Origin: an uncultured Acetobacteraceae bacterium
GTDB lineage: Bacteria > Pseudomonadota > Alphaproteobacteria > Acetobacterales > Acetobacteraceae
NCBI GenBank assembly: GCA_903918195.1
Contig: CAIXDS010000300.1
Coordinates: forward strand, 1-43,508
Direction: 5' to 3'
DNA length: 43,508 nucleotides
In this document: piece by piece, positions 27,855-37,177 of the stretch
Position numbering within the stretch: the first letter of the stretch is position 1
Layout of the letters: each line of letters starts with the position of its first letter
Position numbers and translations under genes: made by a program
Notes under the pieces: model-generated
Told to the model about the DNA's origin: nothing
Databases searched by the model: none
The model's input: the letters and a program-made list of their open reading frames with translations, nothing else

Positions 27855-28739
27855 GTGATCGTTTGTTTCGGTTCCATCAATCTCGACCTGATTTTCCCGT
27901 TGCCGCGCCTGCCGGTGCCCGGCCAGACCATTGCCGGGCCGGACCTGCATATCGAGCCGGGCGGAAAGGGGGCCAACCAGGCCGTTGCCGCCGCGCGCGA
28001 CGGCGCCCAGGTGGTGTTTGCCGGCGCGGTCGGGCGTGATGTACTGGCGGAGGCGGCGCTCGCCCTGCTGCGCGAAACCGGTATCGACCTCGCGCGCGTG
28101 CAGCGGCGGGACGGCGCCACCGGCTGCGCGTCCATCTGTGTGGACCCGGAGGGGCGCAATCTGATCGCGGTGGCGTCCGGCGCGAACCTGGGGGCCTCTC
28201 AGGGCTCGATCGAGGATGCCCTGCTCGGTCCCGGTACTACTGTACTCCTGCAGAACGAGTGCGCGGCTGACCAGACCGCCGCCCTGATCGCCCGCGCCCG
28301 TGCGGCACGCTGTCGGATCGTGCTGAACCTTGCCCCCGCCGGCCCGTTGCCGCAATCCGTCCTCCGCCAGATCGACGTGCTGGTGGTGAACGAGGACGAG
28401 GCGGACTGGCTCGCCACCCGACTGGCCACCGGCAGCCATGCCGTCAGTCTGCACGCGGCGCTCGGGGTGGACGTGGTGGTCACGCTCGGTGAGCGCGGTC
28501 TGCAGGCCGAGGCGCGCGCCGGCCGCTTCCGGCTGGATGCGCGTGCGGTGACGGTGGTGGACACCACCGGTGCCGGCGATTGCTTTACCGGCGTGCTGGC
28601 CAGCGCGCTCGACCGCGGTGCGTCGTTCCAGTCCGCCTTGCGCCGCGCCAACGCCGCCGCCGCCCTCTGCTGCGGCCGGCGCGGCACCCAGGGCAGCATG
28701 CCGACTGGCGAGGAAACCGAAGCCGCCCTCGCCGGCTGA
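27855..28739 (+). CDS. PfkB-family sugar kinase, ribokinase-like
   Basis: Predicted protein of 294 residues. The N-terminal signature GGKGANQAVAAARDGA and the C-terminal DTTGAGDCFTG (catalytic base D242) are intact. The start IVCFGSINLDLIFPLPRLPVPGQTI is typical of ribokinases, which phosphorylate D-ribose at O5; related sugars or nucleosides cannot be excluded. The start is a GTG at 27855, chosen because the conserved strand begins at once after it; no strong ribosome-binding site was seen. No ribose transporter nearby. It lies between copies of the hairpin repeat, together with the carotenoid oxygenase. Confidence 0.85.
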   Translation: MIVCFGSINLDLIFPLPRLPVPGQTIAGPDLHIEPGGKGANQAVAAARDGAQVVFAGAVGRDVLAEAALALLRETGIDLARVQRRDGATGCASICVDPEGRNLIAVASGANLGASQGSIEDALLGPGTTVLLQNECAADQTAALIARARAARCRIVLNLAPAGPLPQSVLRQIDVLVVNEDEADWLATRLATGSHAVSLHAALGVDVVVTLGERGLQAEARAGRFRLDARAVTVVDTTGAGDCFTGVLASALDRGASFQSALRRANAAAALCCGRRGTQGSMPTGEETEAALAG

Positions 28740-28847
28740 CGGCTGGCGCTGCCCGGATGGCTCCGGTTTCATGTCGGGCCGTGCTGGCAAGGAGCCCGGC
28801 CGGGGCCAGATACGGTGAAAACTCCGGCCGGCAGGGGGACATCCAGG

Positions 28848-30323
28848 ATGAGCTTCATCCACCGAACATTCGGCGACCTGACCGTCAAGGCCAGCCGGCT
28901 GCAGGTCATGCTGTCGATGTCGCTGGCCAGCCATCCCCTTGGGCGGTTCATCCCCAACCCGTTCCTGCAGGGCGGCTTCGCCCCGGTCCGGGACGAACTC
29001 ACGGTGGACGACCTGCCGGTGCGCGGCACGATTCCGCCGGAGCTTGACGGCGTGTATCTGCGCAACGGCCCGAACCCAGCCTACAAGCCGATCTCCTACA
29101 TGTATCCGTTCGACGGCGACGGCATGGTGCACGCGCTGCGCCTGCGCGGCGGCTGCGCCGCCTACCGCAACCGCTTCGTACTCACCGCCGGCCTGCGCGC
29201 CGAACGCCGGGCCGGCCGGGCGCTCTATGGCGGCGTAGCCATCCCCCACCCGGTCGATCCGGCGCTGATCGGCCCCGATGGCGACCCGAACCCGATCAAG
29301 AACACCGCCAACACCAACATCATTCGCCATGCCGGGCGCATTTTCGCGCTGTGGGAAGGCGGCCCGCCCACCGAGCTTGATGCCGGGTTGCAGACCATCG
29401 GCCCCTATGATTTCGGCGGCAGGCTGCCGAACGCCTTTACCGCCCACCCAAAGATTGACCCCGCCACCGGCGAGATGCTCGGCTTTCGCTATGCCGGTTG
29501 CGCGCCCTACCTGATGTTCTCCGTCATCGATGCCGCCGGCGGCTTTGTCCGCGAGGTGCCGCTCAGGATGGATGCCGGGTTCATGGTGCATGATTTCGCC
29601 ATCACCGAACGCCACGCCGTGTTCTTCCTTTGCCCGGTGGTGGTGGACATCGAAGGCGCCATGCACGGCGGCCGCTTGCTGGACTGGCAGCCCGCCCGCG
29701 GCACCCGCATTGCCGTGCTGCCGCGCGACGGCGACGGCCCGGTGCGCTGGTTCGACGCCGACCCGTTCTTTGTCTTCCACTTCATGAACGCGCATGAGCA
29801 GGACGGCCGCATCGCTGTGGACTACGTCCAGCATGCCGGCTTCGGCCGCGCGTCCGGCCCGCCGCCGAGCCTGTGGCGGATGGAACTCGACCTCGCCGCC
29901 GGCACGGCCCGCCGCACCCAGCTGCACGACCGCAGCGCCGAGTTTCCCCGCGTCGATCCGGCGTTCGAGGGGCGATCAAACCGGTATGGCTGGAGCCTTG
30001 TGCGCGGCGCCGTTCGCGGCCGGCCCGGCACCTTTACCGCGTTGGCCCGCTATGACCTGGGCGGTGGCGACATGGCGATCCACGATTTCGGCGGCGGCCA
30101 GGAAGTGGACGAACCGGTGTTCATTCCGCGCCCCGGTGCCTCGCAAGAAGATGCCGCCCAGGAAGCAGGGGGCTGGATCGGCGCCTATGTCTACGACCAC
30201 GCGTGCGATGCGTCCCGCTTCGTGCTGCTCGACGCCATCGACATCCAGGCGCCCCCGATCGCCGAAATCAGCCTTCCACGGCGGGTTCCGCACGGCTTCC
30301 ACGGCAACTGGATGGCAAGCTAA
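28848..30323 (+). CDS. Carotenoid cleavage oxygenase family protein
   Basis: Predicted protein of 491 residues, a seven-bladed propeller dioxygenase. The four iron-binding histidines can be placed in TAHPKIDP, MVHDFAIT, HFMNAHEQDG and PHGFHGNW. Other signatures: GVYLRNGPNPAY and FDGDGMVHALRL. Enzymes of this family split carotenoids, apocarotenoids or stilbenes with O2; the substrate is unknown. The ATG at 28848 has a GGGGG-containing site upstream; a GTG at 28815 is the alternative. No carotenoid biosynthesis genes are in the window. 108 nt after the sugar kinase. Confidence 0.92.
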   Translation: MSFIHRTFGDLTVKASRLQVMLSMSLASHPLGRFIPNPFLQGGFAPVRDELTVDDLPVRGTIPPELDGVYLRNGPNPAYKPISYMYPFDGDGMVHALRLRGGCAAYRNRFVLTAGLRAERRAGRALYGGVAIPHPVDPALIGPDGDPNPIKNTANTNIIRHAGRIFALWEGGPPTELDAGLQTIGPYDFGGRLPNAFTAHPKIDPATGEMLGFRYAGCAPYLMFSVIDAAGGFVREVPLRMDAGFMVHDFAITERHAVFFLCPVVVDIEGAMHGGRLLDWQPARGTRIAVLPRDGDGPVRWFDADPFFVFHFMNAHEQDGRIAVDYVQHAGFGRASGPPPSLWRMELDLAAGTARRTQLHDRSAEFPRVDPAFEGRSNRYGWSLVRGAVRGRPGTFTALARYDLGGGDMAIHDFGGGQEVDEPVFIPRPGASQEDAAQEAGGWIGAYVYDHACDASRFVLLDAIDIQAPPIAEISLPRRVPHGFHGNWMAS

Positions 30324-30333
30324 GGAATGGGTT

Positions 30334-30380
30334 CCAAGGGCCTCTAGGCCTTTGGCGGGGTCCAGGGGCAGCGCCCCTGG
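30334..30380. repeat. Double-hairpin repeat, copy E (inverted)
   Basis: CCAAGGGCC-TCTA-GGCCTTTGG (30334-30355, one wobble pair) and CCAGGGGC-AGC-GCCCCTGG (30362-30380, perfect). It fills the gap between the convergent carotenoid oxygenase and mrp genes, where a two-way terminator would be expected. Orientation as copy D. Confidence 0.85.
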
Positions 30381-30395
30381 CCTTGCTTAACTTGG

Positions 30396-31517
30396 CTAAC
30401 CGACAACAATACGCGGCCCCACCGGGGCTGGCGCCTGCACCTTCTCCCAAACCCGGCTGGCAATGGACGAGAAAGCCCGGCCGGCCGGGCTGTCCGGGGC
30501 CGCGGCGACGATCGGCGTGCCGGCGTCGGACGCGGTGCGGATATCCAGCAGCAGCGGCACCTCGCCGAGGAATTCGACGCCGAGCCGGGTCGCTTCCTGC
30601 CGGGCGCCGCCATGGCCGAAGATTTCCGCCCGGTGATTGCAGTTCGGGCAACAGAAATAGCTCATGTTCTCGACCAGCCCGAGTACCGGCACGTTGGTGC
30701 GCTCGAACATGCGCACGCCGCGCCGTGCGTCCAGCAGGGCGATGTCCTGCGGGGTCGAGACGATCACCGCACCGGCGAGGGTGACGCGCTGGGCCATGGT
30801 GAGCTGGGCATCTCCGGTGCCGGGCGGCATATCGACGATCATGATGTCGAGCGGTCCCCAGGCCACCTGGCTCATCATCTGCTCCAGCGCGCCCATCACC
30901 ATGGGGCCGCGCCAGATCATCGGCGTCTCCTCATCGACCAGGAAGCCGATCGACATGGCCGACAGGCCCCAGGCCGGGATCGGCAGCATTTTATCCCCGC
31001 GCACTTCAGGCTTGCGGGACTGGCCGAGCAGGCGCGGCAGGCTCGGGCCGTAGATGTCGGCGTCCAGCAGCCCCACCCGCAGCCCCATTTGCGCCAGCGC
31101 GACCGCCAGGTTGACCGCGGTGGTGGATTTTCCCACCCCGCCCTTGCCGGAGGCCACGGCGACGATGGCGCGCACGTCCGGCAGCAGCATGGCCCGGTCA
31201 TGCCCGTGCGGCCCGTGCGCATGCCCGGCGGCCGGGCCGGGCGAGGTGGCGGCGCGGTGCGCGGTCAGCACGGCGGTGGCATTTTTCACCCCCGGCTGGC
31301 GGGCCAGCAGCGCTTCCACCTGGCTGCGCAGCGGCTCCATCGCCGCGGCGTGGGCACGGTCGGTGAGCAGGGACACGTGCACCAGACCGCCCTTGACCTG
31401 GACGATTTCCACCAGACCGGCCGAGACGATGTCGCGGCCGCTAGCCGGGTCGATAATGGCGCTCAGCACTTCTCGGAGCCCCGCTTCGTTGGGCACCAGG
31501 GGGGTCAGTTCAGGCAT
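30396..31517 (-). CDS. mrp: Mrp/ApbC-type Fe-S cluster carrier ATPase
   Basis: Predicted protein of 373 residues. An N-terminal DUF59/MIP18 domain (about 1-90) is linked by a histidine-rich segment (AGHAHGPHGHDRA) to a ParA-type P-loop domain with deviant Walker A SGKGGVGKSTT and the cluster-binding motif CPNC (in FCCPNCNHRAEIFG). It binds and transfers a 4Fe-4S cluster between two subunits. The start at 31517 is set by the DUF59 domain (MPELTPLV); an AAAGG lies about 11 nt upstream. It complements the suf operon at 11.8-18.3 kb. Divergent from hflK. Confidence 0.93.
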   Translation of the reverse strand: MPELTPLVPNEAGLREVLSAIIDPASGRDIVSAGLVEIVQVKGGLVHVSLLTDRAHAAAMEPLRSQVEALLARQPGVKNATAVLTAHRAATSPGPAAGHAHGPHGHDRAMLLPDVRAIVAVASGKGGVGKSTTAVNLAVALAQMGLRVGLLDADIYGPSLPRLLGQSRKPEVRGDKMLPIPAWGLSAMSIGFLVDEETPMIWRGPMVMGALEQMMSQVAWGPLDIMIVDMPPGTGDAQLTMAQRVTLAGAVIVSTPQDIALLDARRGVRMFERTNVPVLGLVENMSYFCCPNCNHRAEIFGHGGARQEATRLGVEFLGEVPLLLDIRTASDAGTPIVAAAPDSPAGRAFSSIASRVWEKVQAPAPVGPRIVVG

Positions 31518-31679
31518 CCGCTTGAAAACCTTTCGTCGCTGGTCAATATGCAGGCGCACCATGGACATGGCATATGGTCCGCACGCCACGACGTGCCAGT
31601 GGCCTTTCGGTAACCCCGTGCGTGGCCCGGTCCCCGTTGGACAGGCCAGTCCCCCGCCAGACAGGAGCGACCCTTCTCA

Positions 31680-32942
31680 ATGCCTTGGAACAATGGCGGC
31701 CCTGGCGATGGCTCCGGCGGCGGCTCGGGCGGTCCCAGCCCCTGGGGCACCCCCGGCGGCGGTGACGGGCGGCGGCCGGGCGGCCGGCCGAACGGCCCGC
31801 AGGGCCCCTGGGGCGGCGGCCCGCGCGGCCCTGGCGGCGGGCCCACCCCGCCTGATGTCGATGAACTGATCGCCCGCGCCCAGGCCTTTTTTCGCGGCCT
31901 GCTGCCGCCCGGCCTGGGTGGCTCGCGCGGGTCCGGCGGCCGGTTCAGCGGCGGCAATGCGCTGGCCGTGCTGCTGGTACTGCTGGTCAGCGTGTGGCTG
32001 TTCAGCGGCTTTTATCGCGTGCAGCCGGATGAGCAGGGCGTGGTGATGCGCTTCGGCGCCTATACTCGCACGACCCTGCCCGGGCTGAACTATCATCTTC
32101 CGTGGCCGATCGAGAGCGTGCTGCGCCCGGCCGTGACCCGTATCAACCGCATCGAGATCGGCTATCGCTCCGCGCCCGAGGTGATTCGCGCCCAGGGCCG
32201 CGGCGACGGCAACGCCCAGGTGGCTCCCGAAAGCCTGATGCTGACCGGTGACGAGAACATCATCGACATCGACTTCGCGGTGTTCTGGCGCATCCGCGAC
32301 GCCGGGGCCTTCCTGTTCAACACCCGCAACCCGGCCTACACGGTGAAGTCGGCGGCCGAGAGCGTGATGCGCGAGGTGATCGGCCGCACGCCGATCCAGC
32401 CCGCCCTGACCGACGCCCGCGCGCAGATCGAGGTGGCGGTGAAAAACGGCGTGCAGGCCATCCTCGACGCCTATGGTTCGGGGGTGGAGATCACCCAGAT
32501 CCAGCTGCAGAAGGTGGACCCGCCGGCCGCGGTCATCGACAGCTTCCGCGACGTGCAGCGCGCCAACACCGACGCCGAGCGCATGCGCAACGAGGCCGAG
32601 AGCTACCGCAACGACATCGTGCCGCGCGCCCGCGGCGATTCCGCCGCCATCGTCGCCGAGGCGGATGGTGCCCGTCAGGCCTCGGTGGCCGCGTCCACCG
32701 GCCAGGCGCAGCGCTTCATGTCGGTGCTGCAGGCCTACAACGCCGCCAAGGACGTCACCATGCAGCGGCTGTACCTGGAAACCATGCAGGAAATCCTTAC
32801 CAAGACCCCGGCCGTCATCGTGGACGACCGGCTGCGGGGGCTGCTGCCCTTGCTGCCGCTGAGTGAGACGGGCGCGCCGCCGCTGGCGCCCGCACCGGCG
32901 GCCAACCCGATAACGGCCGCGCCGCGGGGGGCAGCGCGATGA
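31680..32942 (+). CDS. hflK: HflK, FtsH-associated membrane protein
   Basis: Predicted protein of 420 residues. A glycine/proline-rich cytoplasmic N-terminus (1-58) precedes one membrane segment (ALAVLLVLLVSVWLFSGFY, about 93-112) and a periplasmic SPFH/band-7 domain (VQPDEQGVVMRFGAY, LPWPIESV). With HflC it forms the large cage that controls the FtsH protease. AGGAG lies about 15 nt upstream of the ATG. The stop overlaps hflC by 4 nt (ATGA). An alanine/proline-rich tail ends the protein. Confidence 0.94.
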   Translation: MPWNNGGPGDGSGGGSGGPSPWGTPGGGDGRRPGGRPNGPQGPWGGGPRGPGGGPTPPDVDELIARAQAFFRGLLPPGLGGSRGSGGRFSGGNALAVLLVLLVSVWLFSGFYRVQPDEQGVVMRFGAYTRTTLPGLNYHLPWPIESVLRPAVTRINRIEIGYRSAPEVIRAQGRGDGNAQVAPESLMLTGDENIIDIDFAVFWRIRDAGAFLFNTRNPAYTVKSAAESVMREVIGRTPIQPALTDARAQIEVAVKNGVQAILDAYGSGVEITQIQLQKVDPPAAVIDSFRDVQRANTDAERMRNEAESYRNDIVPRARGDSAAIVAEADGARQASVAASTGQAQRFMSVLQAYNAAKDVTMQRLYLETMQEILTKTPAVIVDDRLRGLLPLLPLSETGAPPLAPAPAANPITAAPRGAAR

Positions 32943-33862
32943 GCCGCCTCCTCGCCGCCGGCGTCGCGCTGGCCGTTGTGCTGACGCTGCTCGCAGCGGA
33001 CGCCTTTTTCGTGGTGGAACAGACCGAGCAGGTGCTGATCACCCAGCTCGGCCAGCCGATCCGCCTGATTACCGAGCCCGGCCTGCACGCCAAGCTGCCG
33101 CTGATCCAGACCGCCATCAGCTTCGACCGCCGCCTGCTCGACTACGAAGTGCCGCCGGAGGAAGTCATCCTGGGCGATCAGCGCCGCCTGATCGTGGACA
33201 GTTTTACCCGTTACCGGATCACCGATCCGCTGGCCTATTTCCAGGCAGTCGGGCCGACGGAGGAGGGCATCCGCGCCCGGCTGAACTCGGTGGTGTCGTC
33301 CTCGCTGCGCCGGGTGCTGGGCAACGAGCAATTGCTGAACGTGCTGTCCTCGCAGCGCGGCCGGATCATGGCGCTCATCCGCGGCCAGGTGAACGAGGAG
33401 ATGCGCGGCTTCGGCATCGCCGTGGAGGACGTGCGCATCCGCCGCGCCGACCTGCCGGAGGAGAACACCCAGGCGATCCTCGGCCGGATGAACTCCGAGC
33501 GCGAGCGCGTCGCCCGCCAGGCGCGTGCCGAGGGCGCCGAGGCATCGGCCCGCATCCGCGCCGATGCCGAGCGCGAGCGCACCGTGCTGCTGGCCGACGC
33601 GCGGGCGCGGGCCGACCAGTTGCGCGGCCAGGGGGAGGCGCAGGCGATCGCCATCTATGCCGATGCGTTCGAACGCGACGCGCATTTCTTCAGCGTCTGG
33701 CGCACCTTGCAGGCCTATCGCGAGGCGTTTGCTTCCGGCGCGTCGCGCCTGGTGCTGTCGCCGAACAACGACTTCCTGCAGTTGCTGCGCCACGCGCCCC
33801 AGCCCGAGGCGGCGAAAGTGGCAACACCCGCTGCCGCTCCGGCGGCGAAGGCCGAACCATGA
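32939..33862 (+). CDS. hflC: HflC, FtsH-associated membrane protein
   Basis: Predicted protein of 307 residues. A short N-terminal membrane segment (LLAAGVALAVVLTLLAADAFFVV) is followed by an SPFH domain (EQTEQVLITQLGQPIRLITEPGLH over two stretches) and a coiled-coil rich in Glu, Arg and Ala (NSERERVARQARAEGAEASAR). Partner of HflK in the FtsH-HflKC complex. Translationally coupled to hflK by the ATGA overlap, and its own stop overlaps an ATG at 33859 in the frame of htrA. Confidence 0.95.
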   Translation: MSRLLAAGVALAVVLTLLAADAFFVVEQTEQVLITQLGQPIRLITEPGLHAKLPLIQTAISFDRRLLDYEVPPEEVILGDQRRLIVDSFTRYRITDPLAYFQAVGPTEEGIRARLNSVVSSSLRRVLGNEQLLNVLSSQRGRIMALIRGQVNEEMRGFGIAVEDVRIRRADLPEENTQAILGRMNSERERVARQARAEGAEASARIRADAERERTVLLADARARADQLRGQGEAQAIAIYADAFERDAHFFSVWRTLQAYREAFASGASRLVLSPNNDFLQLLRHAPQPEAAKVATPAAAPAAKAEP

Positions 33863-33915
33863 TCGCCCGGCCACACTCTGACGACCACGCCCGAGACCAT
33901 TTGGGAGCCCTGACG

Positions 33916-35433
33916 ATGCGATATCCGACCCGACTGGCCATGCGCGCCGCTACCGTGCTGCTGGCCGCGGTCCTGACTTTCCCGGCCGCCTTGCCGGCGG
34001 TTGCGCAGGCGCGACCGGCGCCGGAAAGCTTCGCCGACCTCGCCGAGCGGCTGCTGCCCGGCGTGGTCAACATCTCCTCCAGCCAGACTGTGCAAGCGCA
34101 CAACGACCATCAGGGGCCGGAAGTGCCGCTGTTCCCGCCCGGCTCGCCGTTCGAGCAGTTCTTCCGCGACTTCCTCGACCGCAACCGTCCGGGCGGCCAG
34201 CACGGCGACCACGCGCCGCAGTCGCCGCCGCACAAGATGCAGAGCCTCGGGTCCGGTTTCATCGTCGATCCCTCCGGCATCGTGGTGACCAATAATCACG
34301 TCATCGATGGCGCCGACGAGATCACCGTCACCCTGCAGGACAATACCAGCCTGAAGGCCACCCTGATCGGCCGCGACGAGCGCACCGACATCGCCGTGCT
34401 GAAGGTGACCTCGGACAAGCCGCTGCCGGCGCTGAGCTTCGGCGATTCGGACCATTCGCGCGTGGGTGACTGGGTGCTGGCGATCGGCAACCCGTTCGGC
34501 CTGGGCGGCAGCGTCACCGCCGGGATCGTCAGCGCCCGCCACCGTGACATCCAGCAGGGTCCGTACGACAATTTCATCCAGACCGACGCCGCCATCAACC
34601 GCGGCAATTCGGGCGGACCGCTGTTCAACCTGGACGGCGAGGTGATCGGCATCAACACGGCGATCTATTCACCTTCCGGCGGCTCGATCGGCATCGGCTT
34701 CTCGATCCCGTCCAATCTGGCCAAGACGGTGGTGGCGCAGCTGCGCGACTTCGGCCGTGCCAAGCGCGGTTGGCTCGGGGTCAAGATCCAGCAGGTCACC
34801 ACCGACATTGCCGAGAGCATGGGGCTGAAGGAGCCGAACGGCGCGCTGGTGGCCAGCGTGGAGGAGGGCGGCCCGGCGGCGAAGGCGAAGCTGCGCGGTG
34901 GCGACATCATCCTCAAGTTCAACGGCCAGGATGTGAAGGAGATGCGCACCCTGCCGCGCATCGTGGCCGAGACCTCGATCGGCCGCGAGGTGCCGGTGAC
35001 GGTGTGGCGCGACGGTCACGAGATCACGCTGACCGCGACGGTCGGCGAACTGCCCGACGACCAGAAGGTCGCCGTGGCCGCGCCCGACAAGCCGGTGGCG
35101 TCGGTTCCGACCGAGTTGTCCGGGCTTGGGTTGAAGCTGTCACCGCTCACGCCGGATGCGCGTGACCACTACCAGATCAGCCAGGACCAGAAGGGCGTTC
35201 TGATCACCGACGTGGCCCCCGGCTCGTCGGCGGCCGATCACGGCGTCAAGCCGGGCGACGTGATTGTCGAGGTGCAGCAGCAGGAGGTGAACACCCCGGC
35301 GGACGTGGTGGACCGGGTCGACCATGTGCGCAAGGCCAACCGCCGGTCGGTGCTGATGCTCATCCAAGGTCAGGATGGCCCGCGCTGGGTGCCGCTGCCC
35401 CTCGGCTCGGACGAGAAGCACCAGCCGGGCTGA
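33916..35433 (+). CDS. HtrA/DegP-type periplasmic serine protease (Do family)
   Basis: Predicted protein of 505 residues. Signal peptide 1-30 (MRYPTRLAMRAATVLLAAVL, ending LPAVA). Catalytic triad H128 (TNNHVID), D158 (RTDIAVLK) and S232 (GNSGGP). Two PDZ domains follow (about 290-380 and 410-490). It degrades or refolds misfolded envelope proteins. The ATG at 33916 has GGGAG 8 nt upstream and starts the signal peptide; an ATG at 33859 overlapping the hflC stop would add 19 residues and allow coupling. Operon with hflKC links inner-membrane and periplasmic quality control. Likely named degP or mucD. Confidence 0.94.
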   Translation: MRYPTRLAMRAATVLLAAVLTFPAALPAVAQARPAPESFADLAERLLPGVVNISSSQTVQAHNDHQGPEVPLFPPGSPFEQFFRDFLDRNRPGGQHGDHAPQSPPHKMQSLGSGFIVDPSGIVVTNNHVIDGADEITVTLQDNTSLKATLIGRDERTDIAVLKVTSDKPLPALSFGDSDHSRVGDWVLAIGNPFGLGGSVTAGIVSARHRDIQQGPYDNFIQTDAAINRGNSGGPLFNLDGEVIGINTAIYSPSGGSIGIGFSIPSNLAKTVVAQLRDFGRAKRGWLGVKIQQVTTDIAESMGLKEPNGALVASVEEGGPAAKAKLRGGDIILKFNGQDVKEMRTLPRIVAETSIGREVPVTVWRDGHEITLTATVGELPDDQKVAVAAPDKPVASVPTELSGLGLKLSPLTPDARDHYQISQDQKGVLITDVAPGSSAADHGVKPGDVIVEVQQQEVNTPADVVDRVDHVRKANRRSVLMLIQGQDGPRWVPLPLGSDEKHQPG

Positions 35434-35460
35434 ACGGCGGCAAGTATTGACGTAAAACAA

Positions 35461-35490
35461 CCCTCTCCCCCGCCAGGGGGAGAGGGTTTT
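35461..35490. terminator. Bidirectional terminator between htrA and hemF
   Basis: CCCTCTCCCCC (35461-35471) pairs perfectly with GGGGGAGAGGG (35476-35486) around GCCA, followed by TTTT on the plus strand. On the minus strand the stem is followed by TTGTTTT. It serves both convergent genes. Confidence 0.88.
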
Positions 35491-35492
35491 CG

Positions 35493-36377
35493 TTAAGGCC
35501 AGCGCACTTCCGGCGGCAGACTCATCAGGATCGCCTCCACGTTGCCGCCGGTCTTCAACCCGAACAGCGTGCCGCGGTCGTACAGCAGGTTGAACTCGAC
35601 GTAGCGCCCGCGCTTGACCAGCAGGGCCTCGCGTTCGGCCGGCGTCCAGGCTTCCCCCATCCGCCGGCGCACGATGCGCGGGAATGCGTCGAGGAAGGCG
35701 CGCCCGACATCCTGGGTGAACGCCAGATCGGCCGCCGCATCGCCGCTGACATGCTGGTCGAAGAAGATGCCGCCGGCACCGCGCGGCTCATTGCGGTGCG
35801 GCAGATAGAAGTAGCGGTCGCACCATTCCTTGTAGCGGGGGTAGCAGGCCGGGTCGTGGCGGTCGCAGGCGGCGCGGAAGGCGGCCTGGAGGTCGGCCGC
35901 ATCGGCGATCGCTTCCGGCGTATCCAGGCGCAGCGGCGTCAGGTCGCCGCCGCCGCCGAACCAGCCCTGGCGGGTTACCAGCATGCGGGTGTTGAAATGC
36001 GCCGCCGGCACACGCGGGCTGCACATGTGGGCCACCAGGCTGATGCCGCTGGCCCAGAAGCGCGGGTCCTGCTCGGCGCCCGGGATATGGCTGCGGAATT
36101 CCGGACTGAAGGTGCCGAACACGGTGGAGACGTTCACCCCCACCTTCTCGAACACCCGGCCTTTCAGGAGGCTGATCACGCCGCCGCCGCCCGGGCTGCC
36201 ATCCTCGGTGGGACGCTGCCATGCGGTGCGTACGAACCGCCCCGCTGGCTGCCCGGTGCTCGTTCTTGCTTCGTCCTCGATCGCCTCGAAGGTGGTGCAG
36301 AGCGCATCGCGCAACCCTTCGAACCAGGTGAGGGCGGCTTCCTGCAGGGCGGCGTGCGGTGGGGCGGTGTGTGTCAT
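35493..36377 (-). CDS. hemF: Oxygen-dependent coproporphyrinogen III oxidase
   Basis: Predicted protein of 294 residues, normal for HemF. It has the family blocks [60 protein letters not shown] and [23 protein letters not shown]. It converts coproporphyrinogen III to protoporphyrinogen IX using O2, a late step of heme synthesis, which fits aerobic growth. Start ATG at 36377 with AGGAT upstream. It faces away from the petABC operon, whose cytochromes need heme. Confidence 0.95.
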   Translation of the reverse strand: MTHTAPPHAALQEAALTWFEGLRDALCTTFEAIEDEARTSTGQPAGRFVRTAWQRPTEDGSPGGGGVISLLKGRVFEKVGVNVSTVFGTFSPEFRSHIPGAEQDPRFWASGISLVAHMCSPRVPAAHFNTRMLVTRQGWFGGGGDLTPLRLDTPEAIADAADLQAAFRAACDRHDPACYPRYKEWCDRYFYLPHRNEPRGAGGIFFDQHVSGDAAADLAFTQDVGRAFLDAFPRIVRRRMGEAWTPAEREALLVKRGRYVEFNLLYDRGTLFGLKTGGNVEAILMSLPPEVRWP

Positions 36378-36604
36378 GGCGGTGCGATCCTGACTGAACG
36401 GCCGAGCGTAGCCGTAGGGGCAATTATGTTGCAGCGGCGAAGTGCGCCCTATGGACCCGCTGCGGCGTTTGGGCTAAGTGCGCCGCCCAGGGCATGCGCC
36501 GGCCGCGAGTGCGACATGGCAGCAGTCCTTGCATGCCGCGAAAATGCCGCTACCTGGCCATGCACCTTGCGACAAGCGGCGAGTCAACAAGGATGGCCGA
36601 TAGA

Positions 36605-37165
36605 ATGTCTGCGACCGCTCATGCACCCGCCCACGGCCCGGGGCCGGACGTCACCAAACGGGACTTCCTGAAGCTGGTCGCCGGCGCCTCGGCGGCCGTC
36701 GGGGCCGGTGCGATCGCGTGGCCGCTGATCGACAGCATGAACCCGTCCAAGGACGTGCTGGCGTTGTCCGAGCTGGAGGTCGATCTGTCGCCGGTCCCGC
36801 TCGGCTCGGGCATCATCGTGTCCTGGCGCGGCCAGCCGGTGTTCGTGCGCCACCGCACCGAAACCGAGATCAAGGAAGCCCAGGCGGTACCGCTGAGCGA
36901 GCTGCGCGATCCGGCGACCGACGCGGAGCGGGTCAAGGCGGGCCATGAACAATGGCTCATCACCAGCGCCATCTGCACCCATCTCGGCTGCATTCCCGGC
37001 GGCATCAAGCCGACCCAGCCCCGCGGTGAGTTCGGCGGCTGGTTCTGCCCCTGTCACGGCAGCCAGTACGATACCGCTGCGCGCATCCGGAAGGGGCCGG
37101 CTCCGCGCAACCTTCCCCTCGTGCCGTACGCGTTCGAGACCGACACCAAGATCAAGATCGGCTGA
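36605..37165 (+). CDS. petA: Ubiquinol-cytochrome c reductase Rieske Fe-S subunit
   Basis: Predicted protein of 186 residues. A Tat-like N-terminus (TKRDFLKLVAGASAAVGAGA) provides the membrane anchor. The Rieske 2Fe-2S ligands are C124 and H126 (CTHLGC) and C148 and H151 (CPCHGS); C129 and C150 form the disulfide. It takes electrons from ubiquinol and passes them to cytochrome c1. The ATG at 36605 is preferred since AAGGA (36589-36593) is then upstream; the ATG at 36593 sits directly on that site. The twin-arginine is KR rather than RR, common in Rieske proteins. First gene of petABC. Confidence 0.95.
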   Translation: MSATAHAPAHGPGPDVTKRDFLKLVAGASAAVGAGAIAWPLIDSMNPSKDVLALSELEVDLSPVPLGSGIIVSWRGQPVFVRHRTETEIKEAQAVPLSELRDPATDAERVKAGHEQWLITSAICTHLGCIPGGIKPTQPRGEFGGWFCPCHGSQYDTAARIRKGPAPRNLPLVPYAFETDTKIKIG

Positions 37166-37177
37166 GGGCACAAGTTC

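Noticed and set aside
27681..29927. Minus-strand open frame of 748 codons
   Set aside because: Antisense to the sugar kinase and carotenoid oxygenase; also runs into the repeat block.
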